A stretch of DNA of 64,000 bases. It comes from Mucilaginibacter pankratovii. Its GTDB lineage: Bacteria > Bacteroidota > Bacteroidia > Sphingobacteriales > Sphingobacteriaceae. The stretch spans positions 124,001-188,000 of the forward strand of contig NZ_JACWMY010000006.1 of the NCBI RefSeq assembly GCF_014773265.1, written 5' to 3'. The notes beneath the pieces were generated by a model. That model was given only the letters and a program-made list of their open reading frames with translations. It was not told where the DNA came from and searched no databases. This document shows positions 26,030-34,410 of this stretch, in pieces (within the stretch, counting starts at the first letter, position 1; every line of letters begins with the position of its first letter). The position numbers and the translations under genes are program-made.

Positions 26030-26986
26030 ATGAAAATAACCGAACACATCGCAAACGCCAACGGCAAAACACTATTCTCTTTTGAACTGATACCACCTTT
26101 AAAGGGCGAAAGTATCCAGGGTATCTATAACGCTATCGACCCGCTGATGGAGTTTAAGCCGCCGTTTATAGATGTTACTTCGCTGCGCGAGGATTATATT
26201 TATAAGCAGCACGAAACCGGCCTGCTGGAGAAATTAGCCTACCGTAAACGCCCGGGTACAATAGCCATTTGCGCGGCTATCATGAATAAGTACAAGGTAG
26301 ATACCGTTCCGCATTTGCTTTGCGGTGGTTTTACTAAGGATGAGACTGAGAACGGTTTGATCGACCTGCAGTTCCTCGGTATTGAGAACGTATTGGTATT
26401 GCGCGGTGATGCGCGCCGTGGCGATGCTTCATTTGTACCAACGCCCAATGGCCACTGCTACGCTACCGACCTGCTGCAGCAGGTGGTGAACATGAACAAT
26501 GGCATTTATCTGCATGAGAACCACGAAGGTATCCTGAAAACGAATTTCTGCATTGGTGTTGCAGGTTATCCCGAGAAGCATTTCGAGGCCCCGAACATGA
26601 AGACCGATTTTAAATACCTGAAGCAAAAGGTAGATATGGGCGCAGGCTTTATTGTTACTCAGATGTTTTTTGACAATCAGAAGTACTTCGATTTTGTAAA
26701 CAGCTGTCGTGCAAACGGTATCAATGTGCCTATTATACCGGGCTTAAAACCCATCACCACATCAAAGCAATTGGTTAACCTTTCCAAAACCTTCCATATC
26801 GACATTCCTGAGGATTTGAGCGATGCTATTCACGATTGCAAGGTGGAAAAAGACGTAAAAGATATCGGTATCGAATGGATGATAAACCAGTGCAAAGAGC
26901 TGGTGAAATTCGGCGCCCCGGTACTGCACTTTTATACCATGGGGAATCCTGGCCCAACAAAAAGGATTGCCGAAGCAATATTTTAG
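26030..26986 (+). CDS. metF: 5,10-methylenetetrahydrofolate reductase
   Basis: The product has 318 residues and a TIM-barrel flavoenzyme fold. LFSFELIPPLKGE opens the barrel with the catalytic Glu. ENVLVLRGDARRGD is the FAD/folate loop, CIGVAGYPEKHFEAPN is the family hallmark, and GAGFIVTQMFFDN and PIIPGLKPITT follow. It makes the methyl-THF consumed by MetH, so the two genes form a functional pair under the same riboswitch. The 27-bp inverted repeat in the 160-base gap may cause partial termination or mRNA processing between them. Confidence 0.96.
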   Translation: MKITEHIANANGKTLFSFELIPPLKGESIQGIYNAIDPLMEFKPPFIDVTSLREDYIYKQHETGLLEKLAYRKRPGTIAICAAIMNKYKVDTVPHLLCGGFTKDETENGLIDLQFLGIENVLVLRGDARRGDASFVPTPNGHCYATDLLQQVVNMNNGIYLHENHEGILKTNFCIGVAGYPEKHFEAPNMKTDFKYLKQKVDMGAGFIVTQMFFDNQKYFDFVNSCRANGINVPIIPGLKPITTSKQLVNLSKTFHIDIPEDLSDAIHDCKVEKDVKDIGIEWMINQCKELVKFGAPVLHFYTMGNPGPTKRIAEAIF

Positions 26987-26992
26987 GCAACA

Positions 26993-27030
26993 AAAACGGC
27001 CTTCAAATCATTAGTTTTGAAGGCCCGTTT
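26993..27030. terminator. Bidirectional intrinsic terminator between metF and an SDR gene
   Basis: AAACGGCCTTCAAA pairs with TTTGAAGGCC-CGTTT, with one bulged C, between convergent genes. Both sides are A/T-rich. Confidence 0.75.
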
Positions 27031-27054
27031 GCTTTCCGTAACAGCTAAATTAGC

Positions 27055-27813
27055 TTAAAAACCATACATACCACCCGAAACGGAAATTTGCTCTCCCGTG
27101 ATCCAGGCTGCGTCATCCGAAGCAAGAAATACGGCAGCTTTCGCAATATCTTCGGGCTGGCCCCTGCGGCCAAGCGGTGTTTTTTCGACAAACATTTTTT
27201 CGTATTCACTGCCGGCTGTGACGCCCGCACTGGTTGCACCTTCGGTTTCCGTAGCGCCAGGCAAAATAGAATTGATACGAACGTTTTTTGCACCCAGTTC
27301 TTTCGACAAGGAGACCGTAATAGCATCTAATGCCGCTTTAGTTGCAGAATATAACGAAACTCCCGCCATTGGCGATTTGCTTGCACCCGAACTGATGTTG
27401 ATGATATTGCCGCCCTTATCACCAAACAGTTTCAAAGATGCCTGGATAGTAAGTACAGGGCCCAAAACATTGACGTTGAAATGCTGATGAAAAGCTTCTG
27501 CCGATGCCTGTTCAATAGGCAAAAATTGCTGAAAGACCGCATTGTTTACTAAAATATCCAACGTGCCGAAGGCCTTCCTCGTCTCTTCAAACAGCCTGGT
27601 TACATCGGCTTCATTCGATACATCCGCCTGTACCGCAATGGCTGTGCCTCCATTATCAGTTATCTCCTTTACCACTCTATCTGCGCCTTCTTTACTTGAA
27701 GCATAGTTCACAACTACCTTTGCGCCTTCCGCAGCAAAGCGTTTTGCGATAGATGCACCTATTCCTTTTGAAGCACCGGTAACTACCGCTACCTTGTTTT
27801 TTAATTTACTCAT
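27055..27813 (-). CDS. SDR family NAD(P)-dependent oxidoreductase (FabG-like)
   Basis: The product has 252 residues, a classical short-chain dehydrogenase. The cofactor loop GASKGIGASIAKR lies at about 13-25, NNAVFQQ replaces the usual NNAG, the catalytic Ser is in INISSGASKSP and the pair YSATKAA provides Tyr and Lys. The C-terminus VFLASDDAAWITGEQISVSGGMYGF is typical. The substrate is unknown. The promoter region carries two FNR-like palindromes and the next gene upstream is a Crp/Fnr regulator. Confidence 0.9.
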   Translation of the reverse strand: MSKLKNKVAVVTGASKGIGASIAKRFAAEGAKVVVNYASSKEGADRVVKEITDNGGTAIAVQADVSNEADVTRLFEETRKAFGTLDILVNNAVFQQFLPIEQASAEAFHQHFNVNVLGPVLTIQASLKLFGDKGGNIINISSGASKSPMAGVSLYSATKAALDAITVSLSKELGAKNVRINSILPGATETEGATSAGVTAGSEYEKMFVEKTPLGRRGQPEDIAKAAVFLASDDAAWITGEQISVSGGMYGF

Positions 27814-28126
27814 GATTCCTACTTATCGATATTTAATTTCTTCAGGCTTTTTTCGTTCTGAAGCGTATCCAAAGATGCTGTTTCGTAACGGACTGGGTAT
27901 TGACATGAATCATTAAATGCACTTGATATAGGTCAATTCACGATGATGATTTAAATCAAATTATCCAGATAATAAGCTATAAAACAATAACTTATGACAA
28001 TAAAAAAAATCCGGGTAGCAAAAAGCAGGAAAGATCACACCGGCATATTTTGAGTTGCCGAGGACTTTTTTGCTTCAGGAAGATATATTGATTGGGGGGG
28101 GGCGAAACGGCGATCTTTACAAAGAT
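27814..28126. promoter_or_regulatory. Gene-free gap with FNR/CRP-like palindromes upstream of the SDR gene
   Basis: TTGATATAGGTCAA (27923-27936) and ATGATTTAAATCAA (27946-27959) each differ from TTGAT-N4-ATCAA at one position, 23 bases apart and about 110-146 bases upstream of the SDR start. The core TGATTTAAATCA is a perfect palindrome. A run of nine G (28094-28102) lies just past the stop of the regulator gene. No ORF is supported in this gap. Confidence 0.5.
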
Positions 28127-28714
28127 CTATTTAAAAGAGTTTTTCCTTATCCTGCTCAAAGTTTCCGGAGATAGACCCAGGTAGGAAGCGATCATGTTTT
28201 GCGGGAACCGTTGTAGAAATTGCGGATAATTGCTGATCAAATCCTCGTAACGTTCTTCAGCCGTATAGCTCATAGCGGCCTGCATTCTTTTCTGGTTTGC
28301 AATGGTATAATTTTGACTGATTACGTTCGCCATCGCGGAGAAGGCAGGGATCTGCTTAAGAAACTCCTCAATTTGAGCATTGGTTGATTGCAGAACCTCC
28401 AAGTCCTCCAGCGCTTCGATATTAAAGCGACTTGGCTTTAACAGGTAAAAGCTTTCAAAATCGGCCAGCCACCAGTTTTCCAAAGACAATTTCAGTATGT
28501 GTTCATGTCCTTTTTCATCTACCGTGAAGGTCCTGGCAGATCCTTTTACAATAAACCCAATATACTTGCATACGTCTCCTTCCTGTAAAAAGTATTGTCG
28601 TTTTCGAAGTTTCCTGGGTTTGAAATGCGCCATCAACAAACGCTTATCATCCTCTGAAAGCAGTTTGCCTGATATTTCTTGAATGTAATCGAAAAACACT
28701 TCAAAATTGGACAT
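28127..28714 (-). CDS. Crp/Fnr family transcriptional regulator
   Basis: The product has 195 residues. The N-terminal cyclic-nucleotide-binding-like barrel includes KRQYFLQEGDVCKYIGFIVKGSARTF and ENWWLADFESFYLLKPS. The C-terminal helix-turn-helix is FPQNMIASYLGLSPETLSRIRK. It lacks the Cys cluster of FNR and the cAMP-contact Arg is not evident, as in most Bacteroidota members of this family, so the ligand is unknown. It may control the flanking SDR through the palindromes in the gap. Confidence 0.88.
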   Translation of the reverse strand: MSNFEVFFDYIQEISGKLLSEDDKRLLMAHFKPRKLRKRQYFLQEGDVCKYIGFIVKGSARTFTVDEKGHEHILKLSLENWWLADFESFYLLKPSRFNIEALEDLEVLQSTNAQIEEFLKQIPAFSAMANVISQNYTIANQKRMQAAMSYTAEERYEDLISNYPQFLQRFPQNMIASYLGLSPETLSRIRKNSFK

Positions 28715-28878
28715 CGTTCAAGTATATAATATTCGCAATTTACTCAAGCTGTACGACAAAAGGCAAAAAAATTGACGAGGTGTTGGATTTGCCACAGGTT
28801 CAGACACTCACAAAAATCCCCGCTTCCGGAGGAAACAGGGATTTGAAAGAAAATATACTTATTGGCTATGACGATTCA

Positions 28879-29502
28879 TCAATCGAACTTGAACAAATCC
28901 TGAAAGATGAGTTTACCCCAGGTATTTCCGTGCGCCTGCACAAGCAGACCGCCTTCCGAAAGCCCGCCAAGTTTGATTGGCGCGAAACCGAGATTTTCCG
29001 CAAGCGCGCCGATCTCCGCTGCTGCGCCCTCGTCGTCGCTCGCGAGGAACACCACTCTCCTGCCACCATGTACGGCCGGATCCTGTTCAAGAATGGCAGC
29101 GCCCAAATGGTTGAAGCCCTTAACCAGTTTACTACCGGTGAATGCCTGCGCTACGAACTTTGCAGAAGGCAATCCTTCCATTTTCTCAGGGGGAACGCCG
29201 TAGGCATTGGTCACATCTACGATGATCTTCCCCTGCCAGCTGGCCAGCGCCTTTGCTACATCCGGGTGCGCTTCAAAACGCACAGCCAAAAAGATAACGT
29301 CCGCCTTAACGGCTTCTGCCAGTGTTGTGGGAATGATCTCCGGGCCTATCGCGGTCGCGTCGGATGCAAAACTTTCCGGGTCGCGTGTGGTGGCAACGGC
29401 TACTTCGATACCCTTACGGGCGAATGCTTTGGCCAGGGCCTTCCCGATCTTGCCGAAGCCGATAATGGCGTAGCTCGCTACGTGGTTTTGTGAATTATTC
29501 AT
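28879..29502 (-). CDS. F420/NADP-oxidoreductase-like dinucleotide-binding protein
   Basis: The product has 207 residues. The Rossmann opening YAIIGFGKIGKALAKAFARKG is followed by DVIFLAVRFEAHPDV, IIVDVTNAYGVPP and VKGFNHLGAAIL, a layout matching the NADP oxidoreductase, coenzyme F420-dependent family. Bacteroidota lack F420, so NADPH with another acceptor is more likely. The gene is visibly richer in GC and in GCC/GCG/CGC codons than its neighbours, suggesting transfer. It is read with the downstream SDR gene order reversed: the SDR at 29519-30271 lies upstream by 16 bases, forming an operon. A long plus-strand frame over the same DNA is a shadow. Confidence 0.87.
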   Translation of the reverse strand: MNNSQNHVASYAIIGFGKIGKALAKAFARKGIEVAVATTRDPESFASDATAIGPEIIPTTLAEAVKADVIFLAVRFEAHPDVAKALASWQGKIIVDVTNAYGVPPEKMEGLPSAKFVAQAFTGSKLVKGFNHLGAAILEQDPAVHGGRRVVFLASDDEGAAAEIGALAENLGFAPIKLGGLSEGGLLVQAHGNTWGKLIFQDLFKFD

Positions 29503-29518
29503 ATTGTTTTTTTTTAAA

Positions 29519-30271
29519 TTATTTTGACAAATAGGTCATACCACCATCAACAAGGAGTTCGGCGCCAAGCATAAAAGAAGAATCATCGGAAGCCAGGAAA
29601 ACCGCTGTTTTACCAATATCGGAAGGTTGCCCGATCCTGCCGATCGGCATTTGATCTGCAAAGTGTTTTTTTACCGCTTCCATTTGTTCTATGGGAACAA
29701 ACTTGTCAAACGCCGGGGTATCTGTTGTCCCTGGTGTGATCACATTTGCCCTGATCTTCCGATCTAAAAGGTCGCTTGAAAATGCTTTGGCTAAATAGAT
29801 CACGGCCGCTTTTGCAGCCCCATATAGCGTAAAATTCGCATAAGCCCGGTGTGCTGCATTTGACCCGATCAAAATGATAGAACCGCCATCATTCATATAG
29901 GGCAGTGCTTTTTGAACAGTGAAGTAGACACTTTTGAGGTTCAGATCAATGGCCTGGTCAAATTCGGCTTCGCTGGTAGTTGCCACCGTTCCTACGGCTC
30001 CGCCACCCGCATTGGCTACGATCACGTCTATTTTACCAAATTTTTCAGTTGTTTGCTTAAATAACCTTTCCAGGTCGGCAACATTGGTTACATCTGCATT
30101 GATACCTATAAAGTTATCTCCAAGTTGAGCCACAGCACGATCTAACGTGACCTGGTTCCTACCGACAATCACTCCTTTAGTACCTTCATTTTTAAATGCT
30201 TCAGCAATACCAAACCCGATACCACTGTTGCCGCCTGTAATCACGGCTACTTTATTTTTTAATCTGCTCAT
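29519..30271 (-). CDS. SDR family oxidoreductase
   Basis: The product has 250 residues from the ATG at 30269-30271 (MSRLKNKVAVITGGNSG); an upstream 28-codon extension is AT-rich promoter DNA and is not used. The cofactor loop is GGNSGIGFGIAEA, followed by VANAGGGAVG, the Ser in IILIGSNAAH, and YGAAKAA with the catalytic Tyr and Lys. The C-terminus is FMLGAELLVDGGMTYL. It is divergent from the HxlR regulator, whose operators overlap its promoter, so it probably answers to a redox or electrophile signal. Confidence 0.9.
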   Translation of the reverse strand: MSRLKNKVAVITGGNSGIGFGIAEAFKNEGTKGVIVGRNQVTLDRAVAQLGDNFIGINADVTNVADLERLFKQTTEKFGKIDVIVANAGGGAVGTVATTSEAEFDQAIDLNLKSVYFTVQKALPYMNDGGSIILIGSNAAHRAYANFTLYGAAKAAVIYLAKAFSSDLLDRKIRANVITPGTTDTPAFDKFVPIEQMEAVKKHFADQMPIGRIGQPSDIGKTAVFLASDDSSFMLGAELLVDGGMTYLSK

Positions 30272-30298
30272 TTTTAATTTATATTTAAATTTGTTTCG

Positions 30299-30363
30299 CA
30301 AAGGTACTATCAATAGTTTATATTTGTAACTATCATAGTATATTCTGGTTACCATTAGGTAAC
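30299..30363. promoter_or_regulatory. Divergent SDR/HxlR promoter with paired ACTAT-N-ATAGT operators
   Basis: ACTAT-CA-ATAGT (30306-30317) and ACTAT-C-ATAGT (30329-30339) are near-identical palindromes with starts 23 bases apart. They adjoin TACCTTTG on the minus strand (30299-30306) and TATATTTG on the plus strand (30319-30326), both -7 boxes. GTTACC-ATTA-GGTAAC (30348-30363) is a further perfect palindrome next to the regulator start. The arrangement fits autoregulation by the HxlR protein. Confidence 0.7.
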
Positions 30364-30378
30364 TGCAAATTTTTAAAT

Positions 30379-30714
30379 ATGAAAGACGAAAGATTTTGCA
30401 ATTCGAATTGCCCGTTTACACGAGCCATTGGCACTATTGGTAATAAATGGAAGCCGATAATTATCAATGTAATTGCTACCCGTACCATTCGTTTTGGTCA
30501 GTTGGATGCCATAGTACCTCACATTTCCAGGAAAGTACTCACCGAGCAGTTAAAAGAGTTGGAAGAAGATGGACTATTGGAAAGATTGGCCTATAAGGAA
30601 CTACCACCAAGGGTAGAATATAAGTTGTCTGAAAAAGGCTTAGCTTTTTTGCCGATTTTAGAACACATTAAAGAATGGAATTTAAAATATGAGATAGTCC
30701 CGATACCCAAATAG
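30379..30714 (+). CDS. HxlR family winged-helix regulator
   Basis: The product has 111 residues with the HxlR signature: a Cys near the N-terminus (CNSNCPFTRAIGTIGNKWKPIIINVI), FGQLDAIVPHISRKVLTEQLKELEEDGLLER, and VEYKLSEKGLAFLPIL. Cys in CPF is the residue that senses thiol-reactive compounds in characterised relatives such as YodB and HypR. It is divergent from the SDR/F420-like operon and probably represses it. Confidence 0.93.
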   Translation: MKDERFCNSNCPFTRAIGTIGNKWKPIIINVIATRTIRFGQLDAIVPHISRKVLTEQLKELEEDGLLERLAYKELPPRVEYKLSEKGLAFLPILEHIKEWNLKYEIVPIPK

Positions 30715-30736
30715 ACGGATCAAAAATATAGTAATT

Positions 30737-30844
30737 ATGCCAGTTAGCGTAAAATTGAAGCATGACAATGAACCGGGACAAACCATAATCACCAACCTTA
30801 CAGATTGGGGAATTGTACACCGAAAGAAAATTGTGGGGAAATAA
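30737..30844 (+). CDS. Possible 35-residue ORF or gene remnant
   Basis: A frame starts MPVSVKLKHDNEPGQ and ends WGIVHRKKIVGK 22 bases after the HxlR stop. No family is recognised. It is followed by a strong terminator, so it would be on the HxlR transcript. It may equally be a decayed fragment of a longer gene. Confidence 0.3.
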   Translation: MPVSVKLKHDNEPGQTIITNLTDWGIVHRKKIVGK

Positions 30845-30874
30845 TATTGTTCCTTTGTAAATGGTAATAAAAAT

Positions 30875-30911
30875 AAAAGCCCACCAAAATCATCGATTTT
30901 GGTGGGCTTTT
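30875..30911. terminator. Strong intrinsic terminator downstream of hxlR
   Basis: A perfect 17-bp inverted repeat (AAAAGCCCACCAAAATC, 30875-30891, with its complement 30895-30911) around a 3-base loop. The T-rich 3' arm suits the plus strand, and it can also serve the convergent subtilisin gene. Confidence 0.9.
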
Positions 30912-30961
30912 GCAATCTCGCTGGGATCCGAACGCGGCGCCCCAACATTTATGGATAATGT

Positions 30962-32608
30962 TTAAATCCCCCCTCTTTCGCCTTTTAATTTTGAGGCGAT
31001 AACCAACGCTTTGTAAGCATTTACAACACCGCCAGTTTTTGACAGCGACGTGAAATCAACTTTCACCTTTTCGCCTGGTTTAAGCACCATAGTGCCCGGC
31101 AGTGGCGTTGCCGATTCCAGTATAACCTGTTTAACCTGTTTAGCGCTCAGGGTGGGGTAATATTCCAAAACAAGCGCTGCAATGCCGGCTGTAATTGGCG
31201 AGGCAAAGCTGGTGCCGTCGGCGGTATTAAACTCGGCATCGGTATCTACCATGGTAACTTTTACGCCGGGTGCAAATACATCCACATTCTTTTTGCCATA
31301 GTTGCTGAAGGTACCGGCAAGGTTCTCATCAAATTTGGCAGCAGATGCACCTACGCTGATCACGTTATCGGCATCTGTACCCGATCCATCTGCAAAAATA
31401 TCGTTGGGGTATTCCGGCTTCGCATCCATATCCAGATTGTCGTTGCCGGAAGCCTGTATCAGCAGCACATCTTTCGATGCCGCGTATTTAAAAGCAGCGT
31501 CTACCCAATCCTTATGGGGCGACAGCTTTTTACCAAAACTCATGTTGATCACCTGCGCACCATTATCAACCGCGTACCTTATCGCGTTAGCAATATCCTT
31601 GTCGTACTCATCGCCATTGGGTACGGCTTTAATAGCCATTATCCGCACATTATCGGCCACGCCATTAATACCGTAACCGTTGTTACGTACCGCGCCAATT
31701 AAGCTGGCAACGCCGGTACCATGCGATGCATCGGCAAATTTAAGAACATTGCTGCCATATGGTTTGCCATCCTGTACATCCGGGTTATCACCTACAATGC
31801 GTTTACGGGCATCCAGGTCGGGGTTAACATCGTTGTTTAACTTGGCGAGGTACTCGCTCAGGTCGGCTATGATCTTGGCGTTGGTAGCGCCACCGCCTTC
31901 CTGGTCAAAAACCGACTGCCAAACATACTTGCTTTGGTTTAGTGTATCGTTGCTGGCTTTAATACGGATAAGGTCTTTAGCGGTAAAAGAGGCATCCGTT
32001 TTTAAATTCAGCGCGCGTTTGATGTAGCCGCTGGTGGCCATTAAAGCGTTCATGGCAGGTTGCAGCTGCTCAATTTCTTCTTTAGATTTTTTTACGGTAG
32101 TTTCATAAGTAAGCTTTACCTTTTCCCAGTAAGCAAACTCCTTTTCGCTGCCGGCGGGGGGGCTCACTAAATTCGCGTATTTATGTTTTAGCTTATTATA
32201 CTCGCGTACTTCCTCGGTGGTTTCGGTAAAATCGCATTTACCGCCCGGGCCGCCCAGGAAATCCCAACCGTGAATATCGTCCACATAACCGTTTTTATCA
32301 TCGTCGATGCCGTTGCCCGGGATCTCTTTTGTGTTAGTCCAAAGTACAGGTTTCAGATCGTTTTGGGCGGTATCAATACCGCTATCAATAGTGGCAACTA
32401 CCACTTGTTTGCTTTTTTTGCCGGCAACAAACAGGTAAGCTTGCTTGGCGCTGATACCGAAATAACCATCGGTTTTAAGATCCATCAGGTGCCAGGCCTT
32501 TGGCGGTTCGGGGGTGCTAACAGGTGCTACCTGCGCAAAACCACTATAGCCGACTAATACAGCGCTGCACAGAACCGCGCCCGAAAAAATTTTACCAAAT
32601 TTGTGCAT
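30962..32608 (-). CDS. S8 family serine peptidase (subtilisin-like)
   Basis: The product has 548 residues. A signal peptide ends near SGFAQ (residue 25). The catalytic Asp75 is in VVVATIDSGIDTAQND, the His in DASHGTGVASLIGA (about 300) and the Ser in DGTSFASPITAGIAALVLEYYP (about 475). An insert of about 180 residues between Asp and His, with charged helices (KLKHKYANLV, KKSKEEIEQLQ), is typical of the long-insert Bacteroidota S8 proteases. It is secreted or periplasmic, with no C-terminal T9SS domain. Confidence 0.93.
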   Translation of the reverse strand: MHKFGKIFSGAVLCSAVLVGYSGFAQVAPVSTPEPPKAWHLMDLKTDGYFGISAKQAYLFVAGKKSKQVVVATIDSGIDTAQNDLKPVLWTNTKEIPGNGIDDDKNGYVDDIHGWDFLGGPGGKCDFTETTEEVREYNKLKHKYANLVSPPAGSEKEFAYWEKVKLTYETTVKKSKEEIEQLQPAMNALMATSGYIKRALNLKTDASFTAKDLIRIKASNDTLNQSKYVWQSVFDQEGGGATNAKIIADLSEYLAKLNNDVNPDLDARKRIVGDNPDVQDGKPYGSNVLKFADASHGTGVASLIGAVRNNGYGINGVADNVRIMAIKAVPNGDEYDKDIANAIRYAVDNGAQVINMSFGKKLSPHKDWVDAAFKYAASKDVLLIQASGNDNLDMDAKPEYPNDIFADGSGTDADNVISVGASAAKFDENLAGTFSNYGKKNVDVFAPGVKVTMVDTDAEFNTADGTSFASPITAGIAALVLEYYPTLSAKQVKQVILESATPLPGTMVLKPGEKVKVDFTSLSKTGGVVNAYKALVIASKLKGERGGI

Positions 32609-32632
32609 ATATAAAATACTGGGTTAAAAATG

Positions 32633-34174
32633 TTAAAGGTCGAATTTGATACCTTGTGCTAATGGCAACGTTTTTGAGTAGTTAATAGTATTGGTTTGGC
32701 GCCTCATGTACACTTTCCAGGCGTCCGAGCCCGATTCGCGGCCGCCGCCGGTTTCTTTTTCCCCGCCGAAAGCCCCGCCAATTTCTGCCCCGGATGTACC
32801 GATGTTTACGTTGGCAATGCCGCAATCGGAACCGGCGTAGGATAAAAATGTTTCCGCTTCGCGCAGGTTGTTAGTCATGATGGCCGATGACAGGCCCTGC
32901 GGAACGCCATTCTGCAGTTCGATAGCTTCCTCGATGGTTTTGTATTTAATGAGGTACAGTATCGGCGCAAAGGTTTCGTGCTGAACGATCTGGTAATGGT
33001 TCTCCACCTCGGCAATACAAGGTTTTACATAACAGCCGGAGCGATATGCATCGCCTTCCAGCTTGCCGCCTTCAACTACAAATTTACCGCCCTCGGCCTT
33101 GCATTTTTCTATCGAATCAAGATATAAATTAACTGCGTCTTGGTCAATCAGCGGCCCCATGTGGTTGTTCTCATTTAGCGGATCGCCAATTTTTATTTGC
33201 GAGTAGGCGCTAACTAATTTCTGTTTAAATGCCTCGTAAACATTCTCATGGATAATTAACCTGCGGGTGCTGGTGCAACGCTGCCCGGCGGTGCCCACCG
33301 CGCCAAAGACTGCCCCAATGAGCGACATATCCAGGTCGGCATTCTCGGTAATGATAATAGCGTTATTGCCGCCAAGCTCCAGCAGGCTCTTGCCTAAACG
33401 GGCTCCAACTGCCGCGCTCACTGCCTTGCCCATACGGGTAGAACCGGTTGCAGATACTAATGGTACGCGGCTATCATTTGCCATTAACTCGCCAACCTCG
33501 CGGTCGCCGATGATCAGGCAACTTACACCTTCTTCGATATTGTTCGCTTTGAAAACTTCCTGTGCTATGTGCTGGCAGGCAATGGCCGTAAGGGGTGTTT
33601 TTTCGGATGGTTTCCAGATGCACACATCACCGCAAACCCAGGCCAGCATGGCGTTCCAGGCCCAAACCGCCACCGGGAAGTTAAAGGCTGATATAACGCC
33701 TATGATGCCCAGCGGATGATACTGCTCATACATGCGGTGCTCGGGGCGCTCGCTGTGCATGGTAAGGCCGTATAGCTGGCGGCTTAAACCCACGGCGAAA
33801 TCGCAGATATCTATCATCTCCTGCACCTCACCATAGCCTTCCTGCAGGCTTTTGCCCATCTCGTAGGATACTAAGGTGCCCAGCTCTTTTTTGTTGGCAC
33901 GCAGCTGCTCGCCAATCTGCCTTACAATTTCTCCACGCTTTGGCGCGGGGATGGTGCGCCAGGTTTTAAAGGCCTTTGCTGCGGTTTCTACAACACTGTT
34001 ATAGTCATCAGCGGTAGCAAATTTTACTGAGGCTATCTTTTTTCCGTCGGTTGGTGAAAAGATGTCTTTTACCTCAGTATCAGGGCTGCTGCCCCAATTG
34101 CTGCCGGTACTAAAGGCCTCGTTTATGTCGTTTATATGTAAATGATTTAAGATATCAGAAATTACTAAGCTCAT
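32633..34174 (-). CDS. Aldehyde dehydrogenase, ALDH7 type (2-aminoadipic semialdehyde dehydrogenase-like)
   Basis: The product has 513 residues from the ATG at 34172-34174; a TTG 18 bases upstream is less likely. The ALDH core is complete: GVISAFNFPVAVWAWN, KPSEKTPLTA, the catalytic Glu in LLELGGNNAIII and the catalytic Cys in GTAGQRCTSTRRL. GTSGAEIGGAFGGEKETGGGRESGSDAWK is the ALDH7/antiquitin C-terminal signature. Relatives oxidise aminoadipic semialdehyde (piperideine-6-carboxylate) in lysine catabolism. The subtilisin gene follows 24 bases downstream. Confidence 0.9.
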   Translation of the reverse strand: MSLVISDILNHLHINDINEAFSTGSNWGSSPDTEVKDIFSPTDGKKIASVKFATADDYNSVVETAAKAFKTWRTIPAPKRGEIVRQIGEQLRANKKELGTLVSYEMGKSLQEGYGEVQEMIDICDFAVGLSRQLYGLTMHSERPEHRMYEQYHPLGIIGVISAFNFPVAVWAWNAMLAWVCGDVCIWKPSEKTPLTAIACQHIAQEVFKANNIEEGVSCLIIGDREVGELMANDSRVPLVSATGSTRMGKAVSAAVGARLGKSLLELGGNNAIIITENADLDMSLIGAVFGAVGTAGQRCTSTRRLIIHENVYEAFKQKLVSAYSQIKIGDPLNENNHMGPLIDQDAVNLYLDSIEKCKAEGGKFVVEGGKLEGDAYRSGCYVKPCIAEVENHYQIVQHETFAPILYLIKYKTIEEAIELQNGVPQGLSSAIMTNNLREAETFLSYAGSDCGIANVNIGTSGAEIGGAFGGEKETGGGRESGSDAWKVYMRRQTNTINYSKTLPLAQGIKFDL

Positions 34175-34410
34175 AATTGTTACTTTTGTCAAAGGTAAAA
34201 ATCTTTAGGGCAAATTAAATCAACCCGCAGCCCACCCACTCAAATGCTTCCTATTTATTATCAGGCACTTGTATAAAAGGGTGTTGAGAATGTGTGTATG
34301 TTGAAAACTTATTTGTTTTAAAGCTGCTTATTGTTGTAATTTGAACACATGTTTTAAGCCTTGCGGGATTTAAAACCTCCCAGGGGATTGTGTTCTGCAA
34401 ATAAACTTGA

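Noticed and set aside
28780..29493. A 237-codon plus-strand frame over the F420-reductase-like gene
   Set aside because: It is antisense to a gene with a clear Rossmann motif, has no recognisable domain and runs through a GC-rich gene where long shadow frames are expected.
29519..30355. The longer frame giving the SDR a 28-residue N-terminal extension
   Set aside because: The extension covers the operators and both -7 boxes and has no protein-like character; the ATG at 30271 precedes the conserved fold.
30905..30955. tRNA-like fragment on the minus strand (GTTCGGATCCCAGC next to the hxlR terminator)
   Set aside because: It resembles a T-loop, but the T-stem does not pair and no anticodon or acceptor arm is present, so it is not a tRNA gene.
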